Assembly (NCBI GenBank): GCA_002413425.1
Contig: DHWY01000002.1
Span: 19,027 to 60,169, forward strand
From: Candidatus Saccharibacteria bacterium UBA5170
GTDB taxonomy: Bacteria; Patescibacteriota; Saccharimonadia; Saccharimonadales; Saccharimonadaceae
Length of the DNA: 41,143 nucleotides
Direction of reading: 5' to 3'
The position numbers and the translations under genes are program-made. Below, in pieces: positions 16,988 through 25,148 of this stretch (position 1 is the first letter of the stretch; every line of letters begins with the position of its first letter). The notes below the pieces were generated by a model that was not told where the DNA came from, made no database searches, and saw only the letters and a program-made list of their open reading frames with translations.

Positions 16988-18163
16988 CTACCTTTTGCAG
17001 ATAGAACACGTTTCTTCGATAATGAAGCCTGCTCGCCACGCAGCCAGCGCCTTTGTAAGTGGAAGAAACGAAAGATAGAGTCGCAAATCGGCGAGTCGTC
17101 GCAATATCCAGCCAGCGTAGCCATATACCCTCACCTTTCCCCATAGTACAGCTGCCCAGCGTGGACCTGCGGGAATAGCATAGATGGGCTTTTTCGGCTG
17201 ATATGATAGTCTCGCCTGGTGATTGAGTACCCGTTTGAGGTTGGACGTCACAAAATTGGCGTCATGAATAGCCGTTTGGGCCATACCGCTGTAGAGAGTG
17301 GCGGCGCTATCGCCCAACACATAAACGCCGGGTTGCGTCTCGAGATATTGGTCAACAATAACCTTTCCGCCTTTGCCGAGCTGAAACACCTCGGGGTACT
17401 TGGCAAATAGCGGGTTATTGGTCACGCCAGCAGCCCACATAACAGTATGTGACTTAATTGCGCCCCTCGGCAATTCGATCTCGTCAACTGTTTCGCTTTT
17501 AACGGCCGTCTTAAGATACACCTTGACACCAAGTCGCTTAATCCTTTGTTCTATTTTGTCAGTAAAACCCGTCGGCAGACTAGGAAGAAGGCTGGGGCCA
17601 CCTTCAAGCAGATCGACGTTAAACCTCGTGTTCGTATGATGATGACGTCGAATATGCTTCAAATAGCTGATCAGCTCCCCCGAGAGCTCAACCCCAGTAG
17701 CACCACCGCCAACGACGACATAATTACGTTCGGTGTGGTGTCCAGAGAGAAGATCTTCGTGCAACACACGCTTGAGAGCAAGGGCCTCTTTCAGCGTACT
17801 GACGCTATGAGAAAACTCCGCCAGGCCTTTGATACCAAAGTATTGAGTCACGCCCCCTAAGGCAATTATCAAGACATCGTAATGGTAAACGGCTTGCCTA
17901 AAACCAGCCACCAATTTTTTTTGAGGGTCAAAATGAATAACCTCGTCCTGAACTACTGTAATATTACTATCCTTTGCAAAGAAATCAGTCAACGAGATAG
18001 CCACTTCAAGCGGTGAACGGCCGGTCGCCGACCGATAGAGGGCCGAGTGATACTCGAAGTACGGTTGTTTAGACACCAGTACGACATCAAAATCTGGTTG
18101 ATTGGCCAGATTCAATGCCGCCCTGACGCCACTGAAACCACCTCCGACTATCACTACTCGCAT
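16988..18163 (-). CDS. ndh: Type II NADH dehydrogenase (NDH-2)
   Basis: A 391-residue FAD-dependent, non-proton-pumping NADH:quinone oxidoreductase. It has the FAD Rossmann motif VIVGGGFSGVRAAL (4-17), the NAD-binding VVGGGATGVELSGEL in the middle, and the second FAD motif GVYVLGDSAAT. A C-terminal amphipathic or hydrophobic stretch (LYLSFLPLTKALAAWRAGFI) should anchor it to the membrane. Its start directly abuts the stop of the upstream membrane protein gene, so they form an operon. It would pass electrons from NADH to quinone; the cytochrome b and quinone-type DHODH nearby are possible partners. Confidence 0.93.
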   Translation of the reverse strand: MRVVIVGGGFSGVRAALNLANQPDFDVVLVSKQPYFEYHSALYRSATGRSPLEVAISLTDFFAKDSNITVVQDEVIHFDPQKKLVAGFRQAVYHYDVLIIALGGVTQYFGIKGLAEFSHSVSTLKEALALKRVLHEDLLSGHHTERNYVVVGGGATGVELSGELISYLKHIRRHHHTNTRFNVDLLEGGPSLLPSLPTGFTDKIEQRIKRLGVKVYLKTAVKSETVDEIELPRGAIKSHTVMWAAGVTNNPLFAKYPEVFQLGKGGKVIVDQYLETQPGVYVLGDSAATLYSGMAQTAIHDANFVTSNLKRVLNHQARLSYQPKKPIYAIPAGPRWAAVLWGKVRVYGYAGWILRRLADLRLYLSFLPLTKALAAWRAGFIIEETCSICKR

Positions 18164-18718
18164 TTAGCCTCGTCGTGTCTTTGCAAAGCTGGCGAGTGAC
18201 AGCAAGAAAACTACAGCGGCTGCCGCAAGGACATAAGGAAAGGCGACTCCAGCGATAGTTCCAAGCACAGAGAAAGCATAGGCAGTCAATAAGCTTGAGC
18301 GCAACATGTCACCTTGGAAGAGAGTGTTCTTGATACCAGCTAGTTTCTGGTCGGTTGGGTTAGCCCGAGCGTCCGTACTGGCTTCGGCGTAGGTCTTGCC
18401 ACCTGAAGATTTCATCATGTGGACCCAAATGTACTCGTCAGCGTAGGCCTTGGCCTTGACGCCATTGTCAACCGGTTGTCCGCCATACTGTTGGAGGCTA
18501 GGGAACTCAGCTGCAAGCAGGCCAACAGATCCAGCTGGTGGGAAAGAGATTCTTTCTTGAACCAATTGGTTCCGAACTTGTTTGGTAGCAAAGTCGTTAC
18601 CAGCCCACACGCCTACGGCTACCGCGAGCAGAATCACGGTTAAGACTAAACCGAAGGCTCCGAGTAGCTTAAATAGTTGATTCTGGGTAACGTTTTTTGT
18701 TACTAGTCTTTTTGCCAT
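18164..18718 (-). CDS. Two-TM membrane protein of unknown function, upstream of ndh
   Basis: A 184-residue protein with an N-terminal helix (about 18-40, FGLVLTVILLAVAVGVWAG), an extracytoplasmic region (about 41-140) and C-terminal helices (about 138-178) ending in a basic tail. The pattern QERISFPP ... GKTYAEAS ... FQGDMLRSSLLTAYAF resembles a family of actinobacterial membrane proteins often labelled LigA dioxygenase, a label the sequence does not support. A leader with AAGGAAGAT precedes the ATG. It is translationally adjacent to ndh, which suggests a role at the respiratory membrane, but no function can be assigned. Confidence 0.75.
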   Translation of the reverse strand: MAKRLVTKNVTQNQLFKLLGAFGLVLTVILLAVAVGVWAGNDFATKQVRNQLVQERISFPPAGSVGLLAAEFPSLQQYGGQPVDNGVKAKAYADEYIWVHMMKSSGGKTYAEASTDARANPTDQKLAGIKNTLFQGDMLRSSLLTAYAFSVLGTIAGVAFPYVLAAAAVVFLLSLASFAKTRRG

Positions 18719-18798
18719 TGTGATCTTCCTTGTTCATGGTTATGGTTAGTGTTTTCAGTATACAACTATTCAGCTAAAAATCATCCCTTTGCCTACAA

Positions 18799-19947
18799 TT
18801 ATCGACAGGTGTCAGCATCTACTCCGACTGCCTGACCAATGTCCGCATAGCCATCTCTCTCTAAAAGACGTACCAATCCATCATTAATCTCGGCTATGAG
18901 TTGCGGACCGCAAAATATCATACCAGTAATAAGCTCGACCAGACTAGCCCCAAGCCGTATCTTTGTATAGGCGTCATCAGCTGAGAATATTCCACCAACA
19001 CCAATGATTGTCAGTCTGTCGCCGTAGGTCAGGTAGGTTTGGCGTATCAATTTATTACTACTTATGACGGTCGGTTTACCACTGAGGTTACCAGCAATAG
19101 CATCGGGCAGGGGATCTTTGAGATCGAGTATTGAGCGATCTTTTGCTAAGTTAGAAATAGTAACACCTACGACATGATGTGTAACAATCACCTCAAGAAG
19201 CTTTTTGAATGCATTCCATGGTAAATTACTTGGCATTTTGATATATATCGGTTGCTTCGCACGAACCGAATCAACCGCTGACAGAAGTCGCTCGAGACGA
19301 TCGGGCGTCGTAAATGGTTCACCTCCATAGGTATTTGGACAAGAAATATTGAGCTCAATCATCTGAATACGTGGTTCTTTATTAGCGCGCCTGACCGTCG
19401 TAACGTAATCAGCAATACCCGCTTCGATATCAACTACTTGGCGACTATTTGTTTTTGCAACGGAAAGTGTGATAGAAAATCGCCCAATAGCTTGCGGGTG
19501 GTAGTGTCGAAGCCGTTCAATGACAATACGCGAACCGTCATTGGCAAGTCCAGCATTCACCACTAATGACTGAGTTTTTGGTAATCGATAAAACCACGGC
19601 CGCGAATTTCCTCTGCATTGGCTAGCCGTTACCGAACCGACCGTACCAAAACCAAAACCAAGCGCCGTGACCAATGGAATAATTTCACCATTTTTATCAA
19701 ACCCAGCTGCCAAACCAACTGGAGTTTCAAATTCTACTCCGTGGTACTTTTGAACTAATCGCGCATCACGAGGCCTGGTGAAGACATATCGAGTGAATCC
19801 TCGAAAAGCCGACAGAGACCCAAGCGCAGCAGTCAACCTAATCGTCCCGCGATGGACTTTGTCTGGCGACACCTGAAATAGCAGTGGTTTGGCGACATAC
19901 ACGTAGAGCAGTCGACTCATCTTCCAAAGAATACGTCGTATCATCAT
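18799..19947 (-). CDS. pyrD: Dihydroorotate dehydrogenase, class-2 type with catalytic Cys
   Basis: FMN enzyme oxidising dihydroorotate to orotate. The N-terminal helices (LLFQVSPDKVHRGTIRLTAAL, about 25-45) are the quinone-entry extension of class 2 enzymes. The FMN barrel shows GLAAGFDKNGE, GFGTVGSVTASQ and VNAGLANDG. The catalytic loop reads NISCPNTYGGEPF; class 2 enzymes normally have Ser here (NISSPNT), while Cys is the class 1 residue, so this is a hybrid signature. The start is ATG 19947 (382 residues). A TAAAAT -10 (19955-19960, minus strand) lies 7 nt upstream, suggesting a leaderless mRNA. It lies beside the NDH-2 and cytochrome b genes. Confidence 0.88.
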   Translation of the reverse strand: MMIRRILWKMSRLLYVYVAKPLLFQVSPDKVHRGTIRLTAALGSLSAFRGFTRYVFTRPRDARLVQKYHGVEFETPVGLAAGFDKNGEIIPLVTALGFGFGTVGSVTASQCRGNSRPWFYRLPKTQSLVVNAGLANDGSRIVIERLRHYHPQAIGRFSITLSVAKTNSRQVVDIEAGIADYVTTVRRANKEPRIQMIELNISCPNTYGGEPFTTPDRLERLLSAVDSVRAKQPIYIKMPSNLPWNAFKKLLEVIVTHHVVGVTISNLAKDRSILDLKDPLPDAIAGNLSGKPTVISSNKLIRQTYLTYGDRLTIIGVGGIFSADDAYTKIRLGASLVELITGMIFCGPQLIAEINDGLVRLLERDGYADIGQAVGVDADTCR

Positions 19948-20069
19948 GTATATGATTTTAGCAAACTTATTGTAAAAAATGGGGGACATAGGTATTACAT
20001 TACAACCTATAGATTCGCTTAGATATATGTTGCGGCACTTTAATCGCGATGGTATGATAAAACCATAAG

Positions 20070-20090
20070 TATAATCACTAATAGTTAGGA
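20070..20090 (+). promoter_or_regulatory. Cytochrome b gene promoter -10 and RBS
   Basis: TATAAT at 20070-20075 is followed by TTAGGA at 20085-20090 and the ATG at 20096. This gene has a short leader and a Shine-Dalgarno, unlike the divergent pyrD. The region between the two starts also has small inverted repeats (TAGGT/ACCTA, ATGGT/ACCAT) that could be regulator sites. Confidence 0.5.
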
Positions 20091-20095
20091 CAAAA

Positions 20096-21505
20096 ATGAC
20101 ACGCCTCATTACTAAGGTACTAAAGCCTCTCATGATCGAAAAAGCACCGGCCTATGCCAATAAATTCTTTTACTCCCTAGGATTTCTGTCGGCAACTTCA
20201 TTTCTCATACTGCTCGTGAGCGGTATTATTATGAGCCTCCAGGGTCCTGGCTGGTGGCTAACTGATCCGACTGGCCAGTATCTACGCAGTGTCCATATGT
20301 GGGCTACGCAGGCCTTTGTCTTGTTTATCCTCATGCATTTGCTCATCGTATTTTTGACGTCCGGCTTCAAACGGCCGCGACAACTGACGTGGGTACTTGG
20401 TGTCCTCATGCTATTGTTCGTCTTTCTTGAAGCAGAGTTTGGTTTTGTCCTGCGGGGTGATTTTTCATCCCAATGGCGCAGTCTCCAGGGTGCAGATTTT
20501 TACAATGGCAGCGGACTGGGATATTGGATAAATACTCTGAATTATCAACAAATTTACGGTATCCATATCGCTGCCATACCTTTCTTGATACTTGGAATCT
20601 TATTAGTCCATTATATGTTAGTAAAGATTCTGGGTATTGCAAAACCATACCGTAAAGATATCGTCGTCAAGACAGTACCGGCAAACCACCTGCTCTTGTT
20701 TGCCCGTGGGGGAGTACTTATTATAGTCGTCCTGGCGTTGGCTTATATGTTACCCTCACCATATGTTAAACCTATCACTATCCAGGAAGTCGCAAAGGCC
20801 GATCCCAAAATCGTCGCGACGACACTCGTCAAAGAGTTTGATGGGTCGTCTGATACTGCTAATTACGTAGATAACCTCGCTCCCTATACTTTCGATACTC
20901 GCGCAGTCTATGTTTTTGCCCCTTACGCACAATTATTGCAGCCAACTGCAAACCAAGCTGACGTCAACGACCAAGTGACGATATTCCAGCACGAGTCAGC
21001 CGACCTACAGACACAACAACTCAAAGATGCAGCAACTTTTTTTGACCAATGGGACGGTAAAAGCCCAGTCAAGACCAGCAACACCGCTGTCACCATTATC
21101 AATCACCTGGTCGGTATGGCGCAAGCAGGGCTATACGAACCATCTTTGTCTACTGCCGGTACATCGTCCCGTCCGGATAAGTCTGGCACCTACGTCCTTA
21201 GGTTCTTATCGGATAGTGGTGTCTTGGAAGATAAAGCTTCAAGCCTCATCATGACAACCGAACAGTATGGAATGTTGCACGAAGAAGCTGGTTTGGCGCC
21301 TGGTGCCTGGTGGTTAGCACCGATTGGTATACTGAATCACACCGTACTGGCTGGTGACGCTAACGGCGACCGTGACGCCGCCGTTATATTTGGTAGTTTC
21401 TTCCTGTTATTGATTGCATTCCCATTCATTCCGCTCGTCAACCAAATACCCGATAAGTTGCAGCTCTACAAGCTGATTTGGGGTGAGAAAAAACGATCCA
21501 AATAG
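20096..21505 (+). CDS. Diheme cytochrome b (b6-type spacing) with novel C-terminal part
   Basis: A 469-residue membrane protein. The N-terminal ~200 residues match cytochrome b/b6: four helices and four heme-ligand histidines, H67 and H81 (13 residues between) and H157 and H172 (14 between). The second spacing is the b6-type. The Qo-side region reads EAEFGFVLRGDFSSQWRSL. After a fifth helix (about 203-222) there is an extracytoplasmic domain of about 180 residues without recognisable cofactor motifs, then a final helix near 445-460. No Rieske protein, cytochrome c or terminal oxidase is visible in the window. It probably handles quinol electrons, but the acceptor is unknown. Confidence 0.85.
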   Translation: MTRLITKVLKPLMIEKAPAYANKFFYSLGFLSATSFLILLVSGIIMSLQGPGWWLTDPTGQYLRSVHMWATQAFVLFILMHLLIVFLTSGFKRPRQLTWVLGVLMLLFVFLEAEFGFVLRGDFSSQWRSLQGADFYNGSGLGYWINTLNYQQIYGIHIAAIPFLILGILLVHYMLVKILGIAKPYRKDIVVKTVPANHLLLFARGGVLIIVVLALAYMLPSPYVKPITIQEVAKADPKIVATTLVKEFDGSSDTANYVDNLAPYTFDTRAVYVFAPYAQLLQPTANQADVNDQVTIFQHESADLQTQQLKDAATFFDQWDGKSPVKTSNTAVTIINHLVGMAQAGLYEPSLSTAGTSSRPDKSGTYVLRFLSDSGVLEDKASSLIMTTEQYGMLHEEAGLAPGAWWLAPIGILNHTVLAGDANGDRDAAVIFGSFFLLLIAFPFIPLVNQIPDKLQLYKLIWGEKKRSK

Positions 21506-21550
21506 TATCTCGGAGTCAGCTCCTCAACCGGCGAGCGTGACCGCACAATA

Positions 21551-21580
21551 TTGACAATTATGTAGTTTTTATGCTATAAT
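21551..21580 (+). promoter_or_regulatory. Consensus promoter with leaderless output
   Basis: TTGACA at 21551-21556, an 18-nt spacer, then TATAAT at 21575-21580. The ATG at 21589 is 8 nt downstream, with no Shine-Dalgarno between. Confidence 0.8.
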
Positions 21581-21588
21581 ATAGCAAT

Positions 21589-21942
21589 ATGAACGAGGAG
21601 ATGGATTTCAAGCACGAGCTTGCCGTTGACAGGGTATTTGAGATTGCCCGCAAACTAGCGGAAGCTGCCTGCTTAGTACTTCAGAATCGGCATCTTACCG
21701 ACGAAACATATAACAGCATTATGCTGTACACCCGTGTCGCGCTAACTGAAATTAGCAAAAACGAAGATGAACCGGCGCTAACACAAAACGGTCGCTACTG
21801 GCGGGCAGCCACCGAGACACGGGACGAAAGCAAAAATATCTATTCGCAAGCGCAGGCCATTAAAATCGGTAAAATTATAAGCATTCGGGCACTACAACAA
21901 GCCAGACTCATCGTATTAACCCAAGACACCCGACAACCTTAA
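21589..21942 (+). CDS. Hypothetical helical protein, 117 residues
   Basis: The family is not recognised. The protein is mainly alpha-helical and charged, with no membrane segment or cysteine pair; the only cysteine is in KLAEAACLVL. It has a strong dedicated promoter and an apparently leaderless start. A second in-frame ATG at 21601 has GAGGAG directly adjacent and could be used instead, but with no spacing to the site this is less likely. It is likely a real gene because both a consensus promoter and an open frame are present. Confidence 0.65.
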   Translation: MNEEMDFKHELAVDRVFEIARKLAEAACLVLQNRHLTDETYNSIMLYTRVALTEISKNEDEPALTQNGRYWRAATETRDESKNIYSQAQAIKIGKIISIRALQQARLIVLTQDTRQP

Positions 21943-21972
21943 ATACCAGTGCGACCAATGGGCAATGATGCG

Positions 21973-22893
21973 CTATTTGTTAATAGTCTCTCGCAAAAAA
22001 GCATCGATGTTATCTTGAATTTTTTTGTACTGTGCGGCCGATAACTCGGGACCAATGAATGCGTGCCGCGCACCGTCGATAGGCACAAACTCACTATCAA
22101 CGCCGGCAGATATTAATTGGTCATAAAATGTTTTTGACTGGGAAATCGGTACGACCGTATCTCTGGTACCGTGAAAGAAAATAAAACGCGGCGCATGCTT
22201 GGTGATATATGTTGTGGGACTCGCTTGATCGGCAACCGTATTATACTTGGAGCCGAGATATCGCCTGGCGTTTAAGTCGGGGCGAGAACCGTTGATAATC
22301 GTTGAAAAGTCAGATACACCATAAAAATCTATCACTCCGACAGGTGCCTCGTAGTCGTAATTATTAAAAGGTATATTGAGCGCCGCAAAGGCAGCCAGCT
22401 GACCACCCGCACTATCACCAAAATAGATAATTTTTTGGGTGTCAATCGACAAACGATCAGCGTTAGTGGTCAAATAAGATAGAGCACAGGCAATATCATC
22501 GTTTTGATCCGGGTAGGAATTTTTGGCGTCGAGACGGTAATCAACCGCTGCAACTGCAATACCTTTAGTAATAAATTTGGTACCATAGGTTTCAAGTAGG
22601 GGACCACTCTCGTCGCCACGCAACCACCCACCACCATGAATATAGACAACCAGCGGGAGTTTTGTCGTTATTTCTCCTTTGGGGTAATACAAGTTCAAGG
22701 CCAAGCTCGGGTTTTTATTATTACAATATTGAACGTTAAGCAGCGCTGATGAAAAATCATTGATAGACGGGGGTTTATTATGTGACGTCATAAGCGTAAC
22801 CCACATAAAAATAGTGGTCACAGCGCCAAGTAAGACGAGAGGGATTATAGTCCAGTATAGTCTTTTATGTTTTATGACTTTCTTTTGTCGCAT
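21973..22893 (-). CDS. Membrane-anchored alpha/beta hydrolase (esterase/lipase type)
   Basis: A 306-residue protein with an N-terminal membrane anchor (about 13-35). Its alpha/beta hydrolase domain has the oxyanion motif YIHGGGW, the nucleophile elbow GDSAGG, the acid in HGTRDTVVPIS and the catalytic His in GARHAF. This is the hormone-sensitive-lipase/BD-FAE-like pattern. It probably acts outside the cytoplasmic membrane on esters such as acetylated sugars or lipids; substrate unknown. TATAGT (minus strand, 22900-22905) lies 6 nt before the ATG, suggesting a leaderless mRNA. Confidence 0.88.
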   Translation of the reverse strand: MRQKKVIKHKRLYWTIIPLVLLGAVTTIFMWVTLMTSHNKPPSINDFSSALLNVQYCNNKNPSLALNLYYPKGEITTKLPLVVYIHGGGWLRGDESGPLLETYGTKFITKGIAVAAVDYRLDAKNSYPDQNDDIACALSYLTTNADRLSIDTQKIIYFGDSAGGQLAAFAALNIPFNNYDYEAPVGVIDFYGVSDFSTIINGSRPDLNARRYLGSKYNTVADQASPTTYITKHAPRFIFFHGTRDTVVPISQSKTFYDQLISAGVDSEFVPIDGARHAFIGPELSAAQYKKIQDNIDAFLRETINK

Positions 22894-22942
22894 ATGTCTA
22901 CTATAACAAGATTTTAGATTCGGCTGATAAACGACAACCTAA

Positions 22943-24088
22943 TTAGAATACCTTGTGGACAGGCGTCGACACGCGGTGCATTGCCGTATCTAAAATCATG
23001 CCAACCCCGAACAGATAGGCGGCAATCACGGTCAGAAAGCCGATAATGGGGATGAAATAACTGACCAGCAACAAACTGGCTCCCGAAAACATAATAAAAA
23101 TCGGATTTTTCTCGGTTTTCAGGATGAGTCGACCAAGTGTATAACCGGTAAACGGTCCGCTGAGGATGACGACGACAAGCCACATCAGTAATGCCAGAAT
23201 ACCAAGCGGCAAACCAATGACCGAGATTAACAATGCCAAGATAAAGATCGGGATGATGATGACCCCAACGAGACCGGTCAGTACAACGCGGCCAGGCGAA
23301 CTAAGGGTTTTCGAAGATGCTTCATGCAACACGCTCGGTATAAGCAGAACTAACGCCAGCGCCAAAATGAGTAAAGTAACGAAAGTATAGACAAACGAGA
23401 AGAACATAAACGCAAATGGCGCATAAGAGTTGTTCCGCGTCTGCTGTTTTTGAGGAGTTCTCGTCACAGTACCGGTAATCTTGCCACCGGAGTTGACAGT
23501 CGCGCTGGTATTGCTGGTATAGTCGACGTCGCCACCAACACGGCCAGCCGAGCCAACCGTCAAAGTTTCTACCTCGCTCTTAATATTACGGCCAACCTGT
23601 CCGTTAATAGCGATATTCGACGCCCCGATTGCCACGTCTCGACCAATGATACCGTTCAGGGCGACAGTTTGCGCTCCACCAACTAAATCGCGCTGAACGA
23701 AGCTATTTTTATCGAGTAATAACGTCTGTGAGGTGACCGTGGCACTGCCACCAACCGTACCGCCAAGGGTAACGGTTTGACCCGCCAGTCGGACACTCCC
23801 TTCAATTTTTCCACTGACATTAATGGCTTGGCCGGCGCAAAAAACATCACCGCGCACCGTACCGCTAATAGTAACGTTTTGGCCGGCGCAAAAAACATCA
23901 CCGTTGACCGTTCCGGCAATATCGATGTTGGTACCGCTCGCAAAAAGCAAGCTATCCACTTTTTCGCCGGCAGCGACAGTGACTGTCTCGCCAGTCTTCA
24001 CACTTTGAGCTGTTGCCACTTCAGAAAAGACAAAGATAGATAAGATGAGTAAACTCAGACTCAGGACAATTATTTTCATGTGCTTCAT
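22943..24088 (-). CDS. Secreted beta-helix (bactofilin-like repeat) membrane protein
   Basis: A 381-residue protein. Residues 1-27 are a signal peptide. Residues about 30-215 form a right-handed beta-solenoid of 17-residue repeats (GTVNGDVFCAGQNVTIS, GTVRGDVFCAGQAINVS and further degenerate copies), as in polymer-forming bactofilin-like proteins. About 230-365 holds several helices (four hydrophobic segments). The repeat is outside the membrane, unlike cytoplasmic bactofilins, so a surface scaffold role is more likely. TATAAT lies upstream on the minus strand and GGAGGGG precedes the ATG. Two nearly adjacent ATGs (residues 1 and 4) are both possible. Confidence 0.8.
   Translation of the reverse strand: MKHMKIIVLSLSLLILSIFVFSEVATAQSVKTGETVTVAAGEKVDSLLFASGTNIDIAGTVNGDVFCAGQNVTISGTVRGDVFCAGQAINVSGKIEGSVRLAGQTVTLGGTVGGSATVTSQTLLLDKNSFVQRDLVGGAQTVALNGIIGRDVAIGASNIAINGQVGRNIKSEVETLTVGSAGRVGGDVDYTSNTSATVNSGGKITGTVTRTPQKQQTRNNSYAPFAFMFFSFVYTFVTLLILALALVLLIPSVLHEASSKTLSSPGRVVLTGLVGVIIIPIFILALLISVIGLPLGILALLMWLVVVILSGPFTGYTLGRLILKTEKNPIFIMFSGASLLLVSYFIPIIGFLTVIAAYLFGVGMILDTAMHRVSTPVHKVF
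23828..23903 (-). repeat. Exact 25-bp direct repeats with 51-bp period
   Basis: A 25-bp sequence is identical at 23828-23852 and 23879-23903. The 51-bp period equals one 17-residue coil of the beta-solenoid, and the repeat encodes the GDVFCAGQ segment. Such identity at DNA level suggests recent duplication or gene conversion of a coil. Confidence 0.8.
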
Positions 24089-24194
24089 GACCCCTCCAAT
24101 CGTTTGTATGTCTCTATTATACTATTGCTTGTACCTGCCCACAATAAGACTAGTGGTCACGTTCAGAAATAGCTAACGAGAGCTAAGACAACAG

Positions 24195-24839
24195 TTAGTC
24201 TTTGATTAAAATGCCAAGCTCTTGCATAAAATACGGAGCTAAGAACATTAACTGTTCATAACTGATAGTTGCTCCCTTGAAGCCAGTGACGTTTTTGACG
24301 CTCATGATTTGCGCCTCTGACAAGTCAACGTTTTTGAGTCGGGCACCCAAGAAAGTAACATTTTCAATGCTCGAGCCACTGAAAGTAATATTTTTTAAGG
24401 TCGCATTGTAAAAATCAATGTCATTAATCATGCAATCTTCAAAAATGACATTCTCAAGTGTCGAAAATCGAAAATTAACTAATTCTAGCTTACAGCCTTT
24501 GAATAAAACATTCTTAAGCTTACTTGTCTGCAACTGAAGACCGCTACAGCGCGCACCAATCACCTCGACGACATGCCAACTCGAGTTGGCTAATGAGGTT
24601 GCCGTCATGTCGCAATCTTTGAACGTGCAGTCTTTGGATTCAAACTTTTCGATATGTGTTTGAGAAAAGTCAGTTTTATTGATCAATGATTCTTCTATGG
24701 CCATCCCTTTGAGCCTGAGATTTGAAATGTCTGCATTTTCAATCCGTAAACCCCGTAGCTTGTCGTCGACGTGAAGAAGGGGAGTAATGTCATAAACATC
24801 GGATAGAGTCGTCGGAATATCTGGGTGAAGCAGCTTCAT
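24195..24839 (-). CDS. Pentapeptide-repeat-like protein
   Basis: A 214-residue protein built of five-residue A(N/D)LXX-type repeats (for example LKNVLFKGCKLELVNFRF and ATLKNITFSGSSIENVTF), predicted to form a quadrilateral beta-helix. It has no signal peptide or membrane helix. Members can mimic DNA or scaffold complexes; a specific role cannot be inferred. The minus-strand TATACT (24846-24851) lies 6 nt before the ATG, so the mRNA is probably leaderless. It is divergent from the DUF4342 gene with only 52 nt between the two start codons. Confidence 0.85.
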   Translation of the reverse strand: MKLLHPDIPTTLSDVYDITPLLHVDDKLRGLRIENADISNLRLKGMAIEESLINKTDFSQTHIEKFESKDCTFKDCDMTATSLANSSWHVVEVIGARCSGLQLQTSKLKNVLFKGCKLELVNFRFSTLENVIFEDCMINDIDFYNATLKNITFSGSSIENVTFLGARLKNVDLSEAQIMSVKNVTGFKGATISYEQLMFLAPYFMQELGILIKD

Positions 24840-24891
24840 AAATCCAGTATACCAGTTTGATAGCGCGCTATTTTAGGTATATTATTAGTAT
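24840..24891. promoter_or_regulatory. 52-bp divergent promoter region
   Basis: The minus -10 (TATACT, 24846-24851) and the plus -10 (TATATT, 24878-24883) lie 6 and 8 nt from their ATGs. Their polymerase footprints must overlap, so the two genes probably cannot be fired at the same time. Confidence 0.6.
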
Positions 24892-25146
24892 ATGAGTGAT
24901 AAAAAAACCTACGAAGAATTTAGTATTAAGGGCGAGGATTTGCTTTCCAAAGTGAAGCAGTTAATTGCTGAAGGGAATGTTCGACGCGTTATTATTAAAG
25001 ATAAAGCCAACAAAACTATTATCGAGATACCACTAACAATTGGCCTGGTAGGTATCGTCTTAGCGCCAGTTCTGGCCGCCGTCGGGGCAATTGCCGCACT
25101 CGTTACCGAGTGTACAATTTTAGTTGAGCGAAGCGAGCAAGAATAA
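24892..25146 (+). CDS. DUF4342 family protein
   Basis: An 84-residue protein with the family pattern: EEFSIKGEDLLSKVKQLIAEGNVRRVIIKD, then IIEIPLTIGLVGIVLAPVLA and a terminal acidic tail after CTILVERSE. The N-terminal part resembles a UBA/CUE-like helical bundle, and the C-terminal half is one hydrophobic segment (about 44-75), so it is probably membrane-associated. Function is unknown. TATATT at 24878-24883 is 8 nt before the ATG. Its stop lies 2 nt from the end of the convergent copper ATPase gene. Confidence 0.85.
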   Translation: MSDKKTYEEFSIKGEDLLSKVKQLIAEGNVRRVIIKDKANKTIIEIPLTIGLVGIVLAPVLAAVGAIAALVTECTILVERSEQE

Positions 25147-25148
25147 TC

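Noticed and set aside
18164..18718. Aromatic ring-opening dioxygenase LigA label for the membrane protein
   Set aside because: The protein is two membrane segments with an outer loop; no dioxygenase metal ligands or fold are visible. The label seems to be an inherited misannotation in related actinobacterial sequences.
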